Positions 50,047 through 59,108 of a stretch of DNA of 64,000 nt are shown here, piece by piece (position 1 is the stretch's first letter; every line of letters begins with the position of its first letter). This DNA comes from RGIG2041 sp045652745 (GTDB lineage: Bacteria; Bacillota; Clostridia; UBA1381; UMGS1253): contig JAZRUW010000001.1 of the NCBI GenBank assembly GCA_045652745.1, positions 1 to 64,000 of the forward strand, given 5' to 3'. Made by a program: the position numbers and the translations under genes. Under the pieces are notes generated by a model. It saw only the letters and a list, made by a program, of their open reading frames with translations. It did not search any database and had not been told where the DNA came from.

Positions 50047-51765
50047 ATGTTGATGAGTAAATTGGTAGGCGACAGATTTAAAGAAAAACCGGCAGACGCT
50101 ACAATGATCAGCCATATTTACCTTTTGCGCGGCGGTTATATGCGCCAGGTTGCAAACGGTATTTATTCGCTTTTGCCGCCTGCAAAGAAGATAACAAGCA
50201 AGATTGAAAACATCATGCGTGAGGAAATGAACCGCATTGACGGTCAGGAGGTTATGATGCCGGTGGTTATGCCGGCGGAACTTTGGAAGGAATCCGGCAG
50301 ATGGGACAGCGTAGGCAGTGAACTTTTGCGTTTTCTAGACCGTCAGGGGCAGGATATGCTCTTAGGCATGACACACGAAGAGGCTGTTGTGCATCTTGCA
50401 CGTCGCGAGGCACTGTCTTATACAAAGTATCCGTTTATGCTTTATCAAATCCAGACCAAATTCCGTGATGAGCCGAGAAGCCGCGGCGGTTTGATTCGTG
50501 TGCGTGAATTTACGATGAAGGATGCATACTCGTTTCATACCTCGCAGGCGGATTTGGAAAAGTACTATATGCGTTGTCACGAGGCTTATGACCGCATCTA
50601 TAAGCGTGCAGGTCTGAAAAACTTCATCTCCGTATTCTCGGATACCGGTATGATGGGCGGTGCAGTTGCGCATGAGTTTATGCTCATCAATGAGTTTGGT
50701 GAAGATACACTCGTGATTTGCGACAGCTGTGATTACAGCTCCAACATGGAGGTTGCAAAGTGTATTCACGAGCATACAAGAAACAAAGAAGATACAGAAA
50801 TGAAGAAGGTGCACACACCGGATACAAAGGATATTGCATCCTTATGCGCATTTCTCGGCATTGATGAGATTGATACCATTAAGGCGACCGTATTTTCTAC
50901 AGACTACGATGACATTCCGGTGGTTGTATTCGTTCGCGGCGATATGGAGGTCAACGAAGCAAAACTTAAGAAGATTTTGAAGTCCAATGTTTATCCGTAC
51001 ACGATGTATGATAAAACGGATATTACCTTCGGTTTTATCGGTCCGGTGAACTTAAACAGCGAATGCAGAATTATCATCGATGAATCGCTGCGCGGCGAGA
51101 AAGATTTGGTTTGCGGCGCAAACGAAGTTGACCACCACATTACCGGCGTAAGCATGGATCGCGATGTGCCGGATGCAGAATATTATGACGTGGCGAAAGT
51201 GCTTGACGGAGCGGTTTGTCCGAAATGCGGCAAGACGACAAGACTGAAGCGCGGTATCGAAATCGGTAACATCTTCCAGCTCGGCACGAAGTATTCTAAG
51301 TCCATGGGCATGGAATACATTGATGCGGACGGCGAAAGAAAGACGCCGATTATGGGTTGCTACGGCATCGGTGTCGGCAGAATGCTGGCTTCCGTAATCG
51401 AGGATAACCATGATGATTACGGTCCGATCTGGCCGATTACGGTTGCTCCGTGGCAGGTGCACGTATGTTGCCTCAATAACCAGGCAGACGAAATCAGAGG
51501 CGTTGCAGAAGAGGTTTACGAAAAGCTCTCCAAGAAGTATGATTGTATCTTAGAGGACAGAAACGTACAGGCAGGCGCGCAGTTTGCAGATGCAGACTTA
51601 CTTGGTGTTCCGGTGCGCGTGGTTATCGGCAAGCGCGGTTTGGAAAAGGGTGAAATCGAACTTGCAACACGCGATAAGAGCGTAAAAATCAGTGTGCCGA
51701 AGGATACTATCTACGAAGAAGTGGATAAGTTGGTTGCACAACTTTATGCACAGTTAGAAGCGTAA
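50047..51765 (+). CDS. proS: Prolyl-tRNA synthetase (bacterial type with editing domain)
   Basis: A 572-residue class II synthetase equal in length to E. coli ProS. Motif 1 and 2 regions (RQVANGIYSLLPPAKK, TKFRDEPRSRGGLIRVREF in pieces), an inserted editing (INS) domain about 225-405 (PDTKDIASLCAFLG, DIPVVVFVRGD, GANEVDHH), motif 3 (CYGIGVGRMLASVIE) and an anticodon-binding domain are in order. It charges tRNA-Pro and hydrolyses Ala-tRNA-Pro. Confidence 0.98.
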   Translation: MLMSKLVGDRFKEKPADATMISHIYLLRGGYMRQVANGIYSLLPPAKKITSKIENIMREEMNRIDGQEVMMPVVMPAELWKESGRWDSVGSELLRFLDRQGQDMLLGMTHEEAVVHLARREALSYTKYPFMLYQIQTKFRDEPRSRGGLIRVREFTMKDAYSFHTSQADLEKYYMRCHEAYDRIYKRAGLKNFISVFSDTGMMGGAVAHEFMLINEFGEDTLVICDSCDYSSNMEVAKCIHEHTRNKEDTEMKKVHTPDTKDIASLCAFLGIDEIDTIKATVFSTDYDDIPVVVFVRGDMEVNEAKLKKILKSNVYPYTMYDKTDITFGFIGPVNLNSECRIIIDESLRGEKDLVCGANEVDHHITGVSMDRDVPDAEYYDVAKVLDGAVCPKCGKTTRLKRGIEIGNIFQLGTKYSKSMGMEYIDADGERKTPIMGCYGIGVGRMLASVIEDNHDDYGPIWPITVAPWQVHVCCLNNQADEIRGVAEEVYEKLSKKYDCILEDRNVQAGAQFADADLLGVPVRVVIGKRGLEKGEIELATRDKSVKISVPKDTIYEEVDKLVAQLYAQLEA

Positions 51766-51776
51766 TTGTGTTGTTT

Positions 51777-51811
51777 AAAGGTGTCCGTTTATGAACGGAC
51801 ACCTTTTTTGT
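51777..51811 (+). terminator. Rho-independent terminator after proS
   Basis: aaaggtgtccgtt / aacggacaccttttttg with a 4-nt loop. Confidence 0.9.
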
Positions 51812-51834
51812 ATAGTGATAACAGCAAAAAATAA

Positions 51835-51893
51835 AGAAAAAACGGGTTATTTTCGTTTCTAATTCATTGAATATCGAAAATAACCCGAAAAAA
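51835..51893. terminator. Second hairpin, for htrA
   Basis: cgggttattttcg / cgaaaataacccg (51843-51855 and 51875-51887) is a perfect 13-bp stem with a 19-nt loop, flanked by A-runs giving a U-run in the htrA direction. Confidence 0.75.
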
Positions 51894-51927
51894 TCTTATG
51901 GATTATAAGGTATGATTTTTATAAGTT

Positions 51928-53283
51928 CTAGTTTAGAGAGACCGAAGGCTTGTCTTCACCAAGGGTGAGCGGTAATTCCAAACGCTTGCCTTTGCGAATA
52001 ATTGTAAGCGTCAGTACATCGCCGGACGCGTGCTCATCACGGATTTCGTTGAGAGCTTCAACGGTTTCAACCTTCTTGCCGTTGCAGTGGGTAATAACGT
52101 CACCGATTTGCACACCTGCATTTTCTGCGGCCGAGAATTCTACAACGGATACAACATAAATACCAATCGGCAAATCGTAGTATTTGCTGATATCTTCGGT
52201 GATGTTACGACCGTTGATACCGATGAGTGGTCTGCCGCGCACATAGCCGACTGCAATCAAATCTTCGATTACGGGTTTAGCGATATCCGCAGGAATGGCA
52301 AAGCCAAGACCCTCTACGCCGCTGGCGGCGATTTTGGCATTGTTGATACCGATTACTTCGCCGTAGGCATTTGCCAGCGGACCACCGGAATTACCGCTGT
52401 TGATGGCGGCATCGGTCTGCAGAAGCGTGTATTCGTTTCCATCCACCGTAACTTTACGGTTGGTGGCGCTGATGATTCCGGCGGTTACCGTACCGGAAAG
52501 GGTTTGCCCGAGCGGATTGCCGATGGCAATGGCCACCTCGCCGACCTGTACGGCGCTGGAGTTGCCGAGTACGGCCGGGGTGAGACCGTCGGCATCGATT
52601 TTCAAAACGGCCAAATCCGTTTTGGCATCAGCACCGATTACGGTTGCCGTATATTCCTGGTCATTGTTTAATGTGACGATGATTTCTTTTGCGTTTTGTA
52701 TTACATGGTTGTTTGTGACAATGTAGCCGTCTGTGCTGACGATAAAGCCTGTACCGCTGCTAGAAAACGGCTGTTCAATCATGCCGAAGAAACTTTCAGC
52801 CGTCGCGGTGCCGTTTGCGGCAATGCCGACGACGGTCGGGCCGACACGGCTCTCTACTGCAGTTACGGACAGCGGCTTGCCTTCTTCGGCATCTTTTAGG
52901 CCGAGCGACTGCATCAAGTCCACCTTAGAGCGCAAATCATTACCATCGCGATAAATGATGGTGGATTTGCTTTGCGGGCCAGCAAAAAAGAAGATTGCAC
53001 AGCAGATGGCGGCGGTGAAAATGCTGGTTAAAATCGCCGTCAGCAAGAGTGCGGGAAATTGTTTTTTTTCACGCTTCGGCGTTGGTGTTTCCTGCGGAAG
53101 AGCATCATCATATAAGTAATAGGAATCTGCGTCATCTGCTTCGATTGTCACGGTTTTTGGTGCTTCGTCGCCGGGCATTTGTTCTACAATTTCAGCTTCG
53201 GCAGACGTTTCTTGCATTTCTGCCTGTTCGGATGCTTCGGTGTTTTCGTCATCAAAGAATCCGTTCATTCTGTTTTTGTCCAT
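51928..53283 (-). CDS. htrA: HtrA-like membrane-anchored serine protease with PDZ domain
   Basis: A 451-residue protein: acidic cytoplasmic N-terminus (1-75), a transmembrane helix (about 78-100), a trypsin-like protease domain with catalytic triad H193 (TNNHVI), D223 (TDLAVLK) and S299 (GNSGGP), and one C-terminal PDZ domain (about 355-440). HtrA proteins degrade or refold misfolded proteins at the outer face of the membrane. It follows a two-component system on the same strand with a 20-bp gap, an arrangement like CssRS-HtrA. Confidence 0.95.
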   Translation of the reverse strand: MDKNRMNGFFDDENTEASEQAEMQETSAEAEIVEQMPGDEAPKTVTIEADDADSYYLYDDALPQETPTPKREKKQFPALLLTAILTSIFTAAICCAIFFFAGPQSKSTIIYRDGNDLRSKVDLMQSLGLKDAEEGKPLSVTAVESRVGPTVVGIAANGTATAESFFGMIEQPFSSSGTGFIVSTDGYIVTNNHVIQNAKEIIVTLNNDQEYTATVIGADAKTDLAVLKIDADGLTPAVLGNSSAVQVGEVAIAIGNPLGQTLSGTVTAGIISATNRKVTVDGNEYTLLQTDAAINSGNSGGPLANAYGEVIGINNAKIAASGVEGLGFAIPADIAKPVIEDLIAVGYVRGRPLIGINGRNITEDISKYYDLPIGIYVVSVVEFSAAENAGVQIGDVITHCNGKKVETVEALNEIRDEHASGDVLTLTIIRKGKRLELPLTLGEDKPSVSLN

Positions 53284-53303
53284 AATTACACCTCGTATAT
53301 TAT

Positions 53304-54755
53304 TTATTTACCAAGCGTGAGGGAGAAGACGAAGGTGGTTCGTCTTGCCGGATGATTGGGGCTTCCGTCAAAATCCTCGTCTTTTAAATCTACACTTTTC
53401 ACGGCGATGGTTTCACCGTGCAACGTCAAAAGATTGTGCACGAGATATAAACCGAGGCCGGTGCCTTTTTTGTCGTTTCTGGATTTGTCCGTTTTATAGA
53501 AACGGTCAAACACATGTCCGATGTCCTCTTTGTCAATGCCGATGCCCTCGTTTGCGATTGCCACAAAGGCTTTGCCGTCACGCGTAATGGCGCTGATGTC
53601 TAATCTGCCGCAAGGATCGGAGAATTTGATGGCATTGTCGATGATATTTGTAATGACGCGCGTGATGGCGTCACGGTCAGCTTCGACAATGATATAGTCC
53701 TCGGAAAACTCGACAGAAACATCTAAATGTTTTTCCTCAATTGCGGTTTCGTATTGAATGATAATCAAGCGTAGCATTTCTGTCAGATTAAACGGTGCTT
53801 TTGAAATCGAATACTGCCCCAAACTGATTTTGGAAATGTCGAGCATGTTCGTAACCATGCGCGAAAGACGCTTGGATTCATCGAGTACGATTTGCAGATA
53901 TTTGTTGTGCTGCTCCGGCGGAATTGTGCCGTTTAAAATGTTTTCCGTAAAACCGGCAATGGTGGTCATCGGTGTGCGAAGCTCGTGGGATACGTTGGCG
54001 ATGAAGGTCGTTTGCGTATCGTCGAGTTTTTGCAGAGAGTCGGCCATGTAGTTGAATGTGCGGCCAAGCTCGGCAATTTCATCGTCACCGGTAACGCGTG
54101 CGCGTGTTTCGTATTTGCCGGCGGCAAGGCTGCGCGCAGCAACGGAAATGTCCTTTATAGATTTTGTCATCTTCTGCGAAAGAATATACATAATCATAAA
54201 TGCAATACAGAAGACAAATATACTGATAATGATAAACATTTTAAATAGCATCATGCGATTTGCCTGCAAACCCGGCATGGATGCATGTGCAAATACAACG
54301 CCGATAATGCGCTCCTGCAGATGAATCGGGAAAGCGACGGTTAAGACTTTTTCGTTAAAAACGCCGTCGAAGTTGCCTGTGAAGCGCGCGGGTGAGCCTG
54401 TGAGCGCTTTTGTCATATAGTTTTCTGAAATTTTCGCAGGTAATCGGCTCGGATTTAAGTTGCTTGCGAAGACTTGTCCGTTCGTATTGACAACTACGAT
54501 ATCCGTATCCGTAATTTCGCTGAGCGCCGAAAGCGTTGTATCATAGACGGCTTTGCTGTTTAACTGATTGTTTTGTGTTCGCCAGTATGCGGTGTAGTCT
54601 GCAATATTTTCTGCGGTGCTCTGCAGCGTTTTGGTTTTGTCATTGATGGCATAGGTGCCGAACAGAGAAAACATAATGCTGCCGAGCAATACTAAAATGA
54701 GGATCATAATCAGCAGGGTAGACCACATCATTTTGCGGAAGATGGTTTTTCGCAC
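53304..54755 (-). CDS. Sensor histidine kinase
   Basis: A 483-residue kinase: TM1 (residues about 11-33), an extracytoplasmic sensor domain (34-165, PDC/CHASE-like), TM2 (168-193), HAMP (194-246), HisKA with phospho-acceptor H257 (VSHELRTP) and HATPase_c (N box, GTGLGLYLVHNLL). It pairs with the response regulator 3 bp upstream and precedes htrA. The sensor domain's stimulus is unknown; cell-envelope or secretion stress is plausible from context. Confidence 0.94.
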   Translation of the reverse strand: MRKTIFRKMMWSTLLIMILILVLLGSIMFSLFGTYAINDKTKTLQSTAENIADYTAYWRTQNNQLNSKAVYDTTLSALSEITDTDIVVVNTNGQVFASNLNPSRLPAKISENYMTKALTGSPARFTGNFDGVFNEKVLTVAFPIHLQERIIGVVFAHASMPGLQANRMMLFKMFIIISIFVFCIAFMIMYILSQKMTKSIKDISVAARSLAAGKYETRARVTGDDEIAELGRTFNYMADSLQKLDDTQTTFIANVSHELRTPMTTIAGFTENILNGTIPPEQHNKYLQIVLDESKRLSRMVTNMLDISKISLGQYSISKAPFNLTEMLRLIIIQYETAIEEKHLDVSVEFSEDYIIVEADRDAITRVITNIIDNAIKFSDPCGRLDISAITRDGKAFVAIANEGIGIDKEDIGHVFDRFYKTDKSRNDKKGTGLGLYLVHNLLTLHGETIAVKSVDLKDEDFDGSPNHPARRTTFVFSLTLGK

Positions 54756-54758
54756 GGT

Positions 54759-55445
54759 TTATTTCACCTCAAATTTGTAGCCGACGCGGTATACGGTTTT
54801 AAGCGTCCAGTTTTTTTCGTGCCCTTCCAGTTTTTCGCGCAGACGTTTGATGTGCACGTCTACCGTTCTGGAATCGCCGTAATATTCAAATCCCCAAACT
54901 TCTTCCAAAAGTTGCTCGCGCGTAAACACACGGTTGGGATTGGAGCACAGAAAATACAAAAGCTCCAGTTCTTTCGGCGGGATATTTACGGGTTTACCTT
55001 CAATGAGCAATTCGTAGTTTGTAATATTTACGGTCAGATTGTTGTATACGATTTCCTTGTCTACATGGGTGGTGTTGGATTCGTAACGGCGAAGCACGGC
55101 TTTGATGCGTGCAATCAACTCCTTGCTTTCTACGGGTTTGACCATGTAGTCGTCCGCACCGAGTTCCAGACCGAGTACCTTATCGAAGGTTTCGCTTTTT
55201 GCGGTCAGCATAATAATTGGTATATTGCTGACTCTGCGGATTTCGCGGCATACCTGCCAGCCGTCAACCTTCGGCATCATAATGTCTAAAAGCACCAGGT
55301 CGGGCGTTTCTTCTTTAAAGGTGGAGATGGCGCTTAAACCGTCATTTGCAATTACGGTATCGTAGCCTTCTTTTTCTAAGCAAATGCGCAAAAGCTCGCA
55401 AATGTTGGCATCGTCATCTACAATTAAAATTTTTGTATTTGCCAT
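54759..55445 (-). CDS. OmpR/PhoB family response regulator
   Basis: A 228-residue regulator with a receiver domain (D10-D11, phospho-acceptor D54 in LLDIMMP, K at LTAKSE) and a C-terminal winged helix (about 130-226, PPKELELLYFLCSNPNRVFTREQLLEEVWG in pieces, RTVDVHIKRLREKL). First gene of the leftward operon response regulator-kinase-htrA. Ribosome binding site aggaggtgc. Confidence 0.95.
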   Translation of the reverse strand: MANTKILIVDDDANICELLRICLEKEGYDTVIANDGLSAISTFKEETPDLVLLDIMMPKVDGWQVCREIRRVSNIPIIMLTAKSETFDKVLGLELGADDYMVKPVESKELIARIKAVLRRYESNTTHVDKEIVYNNLTVNITNYELLIEGKPVNIPPKELELLYFLCSNPNRVFTREQLLEEVWGFEYYGDSRTVDVHIKRLREKLEGHEKNWTLKTVYRVGYKFEVK

Positions 55446-55552
55446 ACAAAAAGCACCTCCTGTATGTAAGTTTGACTTGCAGTATTATTTTACCATATAA
55501 TTTTTAAAGAATAAAGAAAATTTTTTGTAAACAAAAAATGAATGCGTACCTC

Positions 55553-55581
55553 TTTACAAAATGGTGCTTTTGTGGTTAAAT
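55553..55581 (+). promoter_or_regulatory. Candidate promoter of proBA
   Basis: TTTACA (55553-55558) and TTAAAT (55576-55581) are 17 bp apart; the -10 is weak. Confidence 0.4.
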
Positions 55582-55614
55582 AGTAGATAATTTCTATTTA
55601 AATGGGGTAATGGA

Positions 55615-56403
55615 ATGAGAAGCGATTTTTTGCAGGCAAACAGGATTGTATTTAAAGTCGGCACATCGACACTGACACACGAAAACGGCAAGGTGAATAT
55701 TCGTCGCGTAGAGGCGTTGGTGCGCGTGCTTTCCGATTTGCACAATGCGGGCAAGGATATTGTGCTTGTTACTTCGGGGGCAATTTCCGTCGGCGTTTCC
55801 AAAAGCGGAAAGACAGAGCGGCCAAAGGCTTTGCCGCACCGGCAGGCGATGGCTGCCATCGGTCAGTGCGAACTGATGTATCTGTACGACAAGCTGTTTT
55901 CCGAGTATAATAATATGGTGGCACAGGTGCTTATTACCGCCGATGTTGTAGAGCATCCGCTACGCAAACAAAATGCGCAAAACACCATGGAAACCATTTT
56001 GGAACTTGGTGCGATTCCGATTGTAAATGAGAACGATACCGTTTCAACGGAAGAAATCGAATTCGGTGATAACGATACACTTTCTGCACTTGTGGCGGAG
56101 ATGATCGGTGCGGATTTATTGGTGCTTTTAAGTGATATTGATGGCTTATACGATGCTGATCCGCATAAAAAAGCGGATGCAAAGCTGATTGATTGCGTGT
56201 GCGAAATTGACGAAAGTATCGAGGCGTTGGCCGGCGGTGCGGGCAGTAAGCACGGCACGGGCGGGATGGCTACGAAAATTTCTGCAGCGAAGATTGCCAA
56301 TAAAGCAGGTATTGATATGGTGATTATCAACGGTGCTGCACCGGAGAAGATTTATGACCTTTTGGAAGGGGAAAATATCGGCACGTATTTTTGTGCGAAG
56401 TAA
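55615..56403 (+). CDS. proB: Glutamate 5-kinase, short form without PUA domain
   Basis: A 262-residue amino-acid kinase: IVFKVGTSTLT, VTSGAISVGVSK, IVNENDTVS and KHGTGGMATKISAAKIAN. It lacks the C-terminal PUA domain of the roughly 367-residue E. coli enzyme. It makes gamma-glutamyl phosphate for proline synthesis. The next gene, proA, starts 11 bp after its stop. Confidence 0.95.
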   Translation: MRSDFLQANRIVFKVGTSTLTHENGKVNIRRVEALVRVLSDLHNAGKDIVLVTSGAISVGVSKSGKTERPKALPHRQAMAAIGQCELMYLYDKLFSEYNNMVAQVLITADVVEHPLRKQNAQNTMETILELGAIPIVNENDTVSTEEIEFGDNDTLSALVAEMIGADLLVLLSDIDGLYDADPHKKADAKLIDCVCEIDESIEALAGGAGSKHGTGGMATKISAAKIANKAGIDMVIINGAAPEKIYDLLEGENIGTYFCAK

Positions 56404-56414
56404 GGAGCTTGGAT

Positions 56415-57659
56415 ATGCGTGATTTAAATACCATTGCGTCATCGGCGCGTGAGGCATCTTTTGCGCTTGCAAAGTGCGATGCGGAAACAAAGAATCATCT
56501 TTTGCGTGAAATCGCAGGTGCGCTCATTGCGCAGACGGAATATATTTTAAAAGCCAATCAAGCGGATTTGGCACGCGCTAAAGAAAACGGTGTGCCGACG
56601 GCGATGCTTGACCGCCTTGCCTTGGATGCAATGCGCATAAAAGGTATCGCAGACGGCGTGCTGGATGTAATTCACTTACCTGACCCGATTGGGGAGGTGT
56701 TGGAAAGCACGCAAAGACCGAACGGTCTTGCGATTGAAAAAAAGCGTGTGCCGTTCGGTGTGATTGGTATTATTTACGAGGCAAGACCGAATGTAACGGT
56801 GGATGCGGCGGTGCTTTGCTTGAAGTCTTCCAATGCGGTAATTTTGCGCGGTGGTAAAGAGGCGATTTGCTCGAATACCGCGCTTGCGCAAGTGATGCGC
56901 GATGCAATTGAGCGTTGCGGTTTGCCGGCAGACTGTGTAACGGTACTGGAAGATACAAGCCGCGAAACGGCAACGGCGATGATGCGCCTGAACGGTAAAA
57001 TTGATTTGCTTATACCGCGCGGCGGCGCAGGACTCATACGCTCGGTTGTGGAAAATGCAACAGTGCCCGTGATTGAAACCGGAACGGGGAATTGTCATAT
57101 TTATGTTGAAAAAAGTGCGGATTTTGCGATGGCAACACAAATTCTGGTCAATGCCAAAACGAGCCGTCCGTCCGTTTGTAATGCGGCCGAGAGTTTGCTT
57201 GTGGATGCACAAATTGCGAAGGACTATCTGCCGGAGGCGGTAAAAGCGTTGCTGGCACACGGTGTGGAAATTGTCGGTTGCGAAGAAAGCTGTAAAATCT
57301 GCAAAGAGATTTTGCCGGCGACCGATGCGGATTTTTATACAGAGTATAATGACTATAAGATTTCGGTAAAAATTGTAGATGGCTTGGATGCGGCGATTGC
57401 GCATATCAACGAACACGGTACGAAACATTCCGAGGCGATTGTAACCACTGATGCTACTGCGGCAGAACGCTTTTTGAACGAAGTGGATGCGGCGGCGGTA
57501 TATGTAAATGCATCTACCCGTTTTACGGACGGCTATGAGTTCGGCTTCGGCGCGGAAATCGGTATCAGCACGCAAAAAATGCATGCGCGCGGTCCGATGG
57601 GGCTGCGTGAACTTACCACGCACAAATACATTGTGCGCGGGAAGGGACAAATTAGATAA
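56415..57659 (+). CDS. proA: Gamma-glutamyl phosphate reductase
   Basis: A 414-residue ProA with PFGVIGIIYEARPNVT, the catalytic Cys in SRPSVCNAAESLLV, and FTDGYEFGFGAEIGISTQK near the C-terminus. It reduces gamma-glutamyl phosphate to glutamate semialdehyde with NADPH. Start at 56415 behind aaggagc. ProC is not in the window. Confidence 0.96.
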   Translation: MRDLNTIASSAREASFALAKCDAETKNHLLREIAGALIAQTEYILKANQADLARAKENGVPTAMLDRLALDAMRIKGIADGVLDVIHLPDPIGEVLESTQRPNGLAIEKKRVPFGVIGIIYEARPNVTVDAAVLCLKSSNAVILRGGKEAICSNTALAQVMRDAIERCGLPADCVTVLEDTSRETATAMMRLNGKIDLLIPRGGAGLIRSVVENATVPVIETGTGNCHIYVEKSADFAMATQILVNAKTSRPSVCNAAESLLVDAQIAKDYLPEAVKALLAHGVEIVGCEESCKICKEILPATDADFYTEYNDYKISVKIVDGLDAAIAHINEHGTKHSEAIVTTDATAAERFLNEVDAAAVYVNASTRFTDGYEFGFGAEIGISTQKMHARGPMGLRELTTHKYIVRGKGQIR

Positions 57660-57666
57660 AGGACAA

Positions 57667-57713
57667 TAAGCATCCGCTTAAGGCGAATGCCCTTCGGCGG
57701 ATGCTTTAATTTT
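57667..57713 (+). terminator. Terminator after proA
   Basis: aagcatccgc / gcggatgctt stem with a T-rich 3' side. Confidence 0.8.
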
Positions 57714-57726
57714 TTTAAAATTTCTC

Positions 57727-57755
57727 TTGCATTTTGTGTGGATATATGTTACAAT
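57727..57755 (+). promoter_or_regulatory. Promoter of tRNA-Thr
   Basis: TTGCAT (57727-57732) and TACAAT (57750-57755), 17 bp apart, 25 bp before the tRNA. Confidence 0.75.
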
Positions 57756-57780
57756 AGCATCTGTTCGAAATAAAATATAT

Positions 57781-57856
57781 GCTTGTGTAGCTCAGTTGGT
57801 AGAGCAGCGCATTCGTAATGCGCAGGTCGCAGGTTCGAGTCCCGTCACAAGCTCCA
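57781..57856 (+). tRNA. tRNA-Thr (anticodon CGU)
   Basis: Acceptor arms gcttgtg and cacaagc pair (57781-57787 and 57846-57852). Anticodon stem gcgca/tgcgc encloses loop ttcgtaa with anticodon CGT at 57814-57816. T-arm with ttcgagt; encoded CCA at 57854-57856. Confidence 0.97.
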
Positions 57857-57895
57857 AAAAAAGAGCAAACCCGTTTGGGTTTGTTCTTTTTTGCA
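57857..57895 (+). terminator. tRNA-Thr terminator
   Basis: aaaaaaagagcaaaccc / gggtttgttcttttttgc hairpin right after the tRNA. Confidence 0.85.
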
Positions 57896-57901
57896 TATAA
57901 A

Positions 57902-57914
57902 GGGACTCGAACCT
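57902..57914 (-). repeat. Antisense copy of the tRNA-Thr T-arm
   Basis: gggactcgaacct is the exact reverse complement of the 13-nt T-arm segment aggttcgagtccc (57831-57843) of the tRNA just upstream. Small palindromes follow (cgaaagtg..cactttcg, 57938-57960). It looks like an inverted tRNA fragment or an attachment-site relic. Confidence 0.6.
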
Positions 57915-57997
57915 TGAGAAGGCACGGCGAGGAAAGCGAAAGTGCCTGTGACACTTTCGCCGAAGCCGTGGTACGCAGTCGGGCAGCGTATTACAAT

Positions 57998-58033
57998 AGA
58001 ACAGCTGAACCTATTGGTTCAGCTGTTCAATTT
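57998..58033 (-). terminator. Terminator of corA
   Basis: gaacagctgaacc / ggttcagctgttc is a perfect 13-bp stem just after the corA stop codon (leftward). Confidence 0.85.
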
Positions 58034-58964
58034 AAAACATTTTCTTTTTCTTCATGTAAATGGTTGCTGCAATGCATAACAGCACGGATAAGCTGAGGAC
58101 AATCCAGAATCCGTACGGATGCGCTGCAAGCGGAACGGGCACGTTCATTCCCCAAAGGCTTGCTACCAATGTAGGAATGGTTAAAATAACCGTGATAATG
58201 GTGAGTGCTTTCATGAATACGTTTAAGTTGTTGGAAATCACAGAGGCAAATGCATTCATCGTTCCCGACAGAATGTCTCTGTAAATGGTACACATTTCCA
58301 TTGCCTGTTTGTTTTCGATGATAACATCTTCCAAAAGGTCAGTATCATCGGGATATTTGCGGATGAAACTCATGCGCAACAGACGTTCTAAAACGACTTC
58401 GTTGCCCTTCAGAGAAGTGGAAATATAAACCAAACTTTTTTCCAACTTAAGCATGGATAAGAGCTCTTTATTTTTCATGGATTTGTGCAGCTCGTTTTCC
58501 AAATCCGTACTACGTTTGTCAATTCTGCGCAGAAGGTGCAGAAATCTTGCCGCGTTGCGATAGAGAATCTGCAGGACAAAGCGGCTGCGCTTTTTGGTAG
58601 AGAAACTGCGCACAATACCGTTTTCAAAATCGCGCATCAGCGGCGTGTCTTTTAAACATACCGTGATGATGCAGTTTTCCAAAAGTACAATGCCGAGCGG
58701 CAGAGTAGTTACATCTGCATCGCCGTCGGGGGCATCTAATAGCGCGGTGTCCACAACGATGAGCGTTTGTTCCTCTTCTTTTTCGATACGAGAACGCTCT
58801 TCTTCATCGAGCGGTGCGCGAAGAAAATCACTGTCTACATTGGTGTGATCCATAACCCATCTAAGTTCCTGTGCATTCGGCGCGGTCAAATGAATCCAAC
58901 AATCCGGAAAGAAATCGGAACAGGTGTGGATGCGTTCGTTATCCGTTCTGTAGATATTTAACAT
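58032..58964 (-). CDS. corA: CorA family magnesium/divalent cation transporter
   Basis: A 310-residue CorA protein: a large cytoplasmic N-terminal domain (about 1-245, acidic EEEERSRIEKEEE-type region), the long pore helix, and two C-terminal transmembrane helices with the signature GMN (YGMN-type loop here as WGMNVPVP). It imports Mg2+ or Co2+ as a pentamer. Its ribosome binding site (gaggt) lies in the 3' arm of a hairpin that ends just before the ATG, and a leader ORF lies upstream, so translational or attenuation control is likely. Confidence 0.93.
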   Translation of the reverse strand: MLNIYRTDNERIHTCSDFFPDCWIHLTAPNAQELRWVMDHTNVDSDFLRAPLDEEERSRIEKEEEQTLIVVDTALLDAPDGDADVTTLPLGIVLLENCIITVCLKDTPLMRDFENGIVRSFSTKKRSRFVLQILYRNAARFLHLLRRIDKRSTDLENELHKSMKNKELLSMLKLEKSLVYISTSLKGNEVVLERLLRMSFIRKYPDDTDLLEDVIIENKQAMEMCTIYRDILSGTMNAFASVISNNLNVFMKALTIITVILTIPTLVASLWGMNVPVPLAAHPYGFWIVLSLSVLLCIAATIYMKKKKMF

Positions 58965-58971
58965 AAAAAGA

Positions 58972-59005
58972 CCTCACTTTCCGCAGTTGCATACGAAAAA
59001 TGAGG
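58972..59005 (-). promoter_or_regulatory. SD-sequestering hairpin upstream of corA
   Basis: Read on the minus strand, CCTCATTTTTC pairs with GGAAAGTGAGG (11 pairs, two of them G-U) around the loop GTATGCAACTGC. The 3' arm contains the corA ribosome binding site and is followed by TCTTTTT and the ATG. It could therefore hide the ribosome binding site and/or act as an intrinsic terminator. The loop octamer GCAACTGC is complementary to GCAGTTGC inside the upstream leader ORF (59058-59065), allowing an alternative fold. Confidence 0.65.
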
Positions 59006-59027
59006 CATGGAAAGCCTAGTGCTGTAA

Positions 59028-59108
59028 TCAGACCGAGGGCACACACATACCGCGCAAGCAACTGCCGTAAATTTTAAATTGTCGACTATCACCGGGGCCT
59101 GCGTCCAT
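59028..59108 (-). CDS. 26-residue leader ORF upstream of corA
   Basis: An ATG at 59108 is preceded by a perfect Shine-Dalgarno AAGGAGG 10 nt upstream. The 26 codons read MDAGPGDSRQ, then FKIYGS, then CLRGMCVPSV and stop at 59028, about 64 nt before the corA start. The peptide has no signal or membrane segment. A strong ribosome binding site, the position and the base-pairing potential of its coding sequence with the corA hairpin argue for a regulatory leader peptide, like MgtL upstream of mgtA in principle but unrelated in sequence. Expression is not shown. Confidence 0.6.
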   Translation of the reverse strand: MDAGPGDSRQFKIYGSCLRGMCVPSV

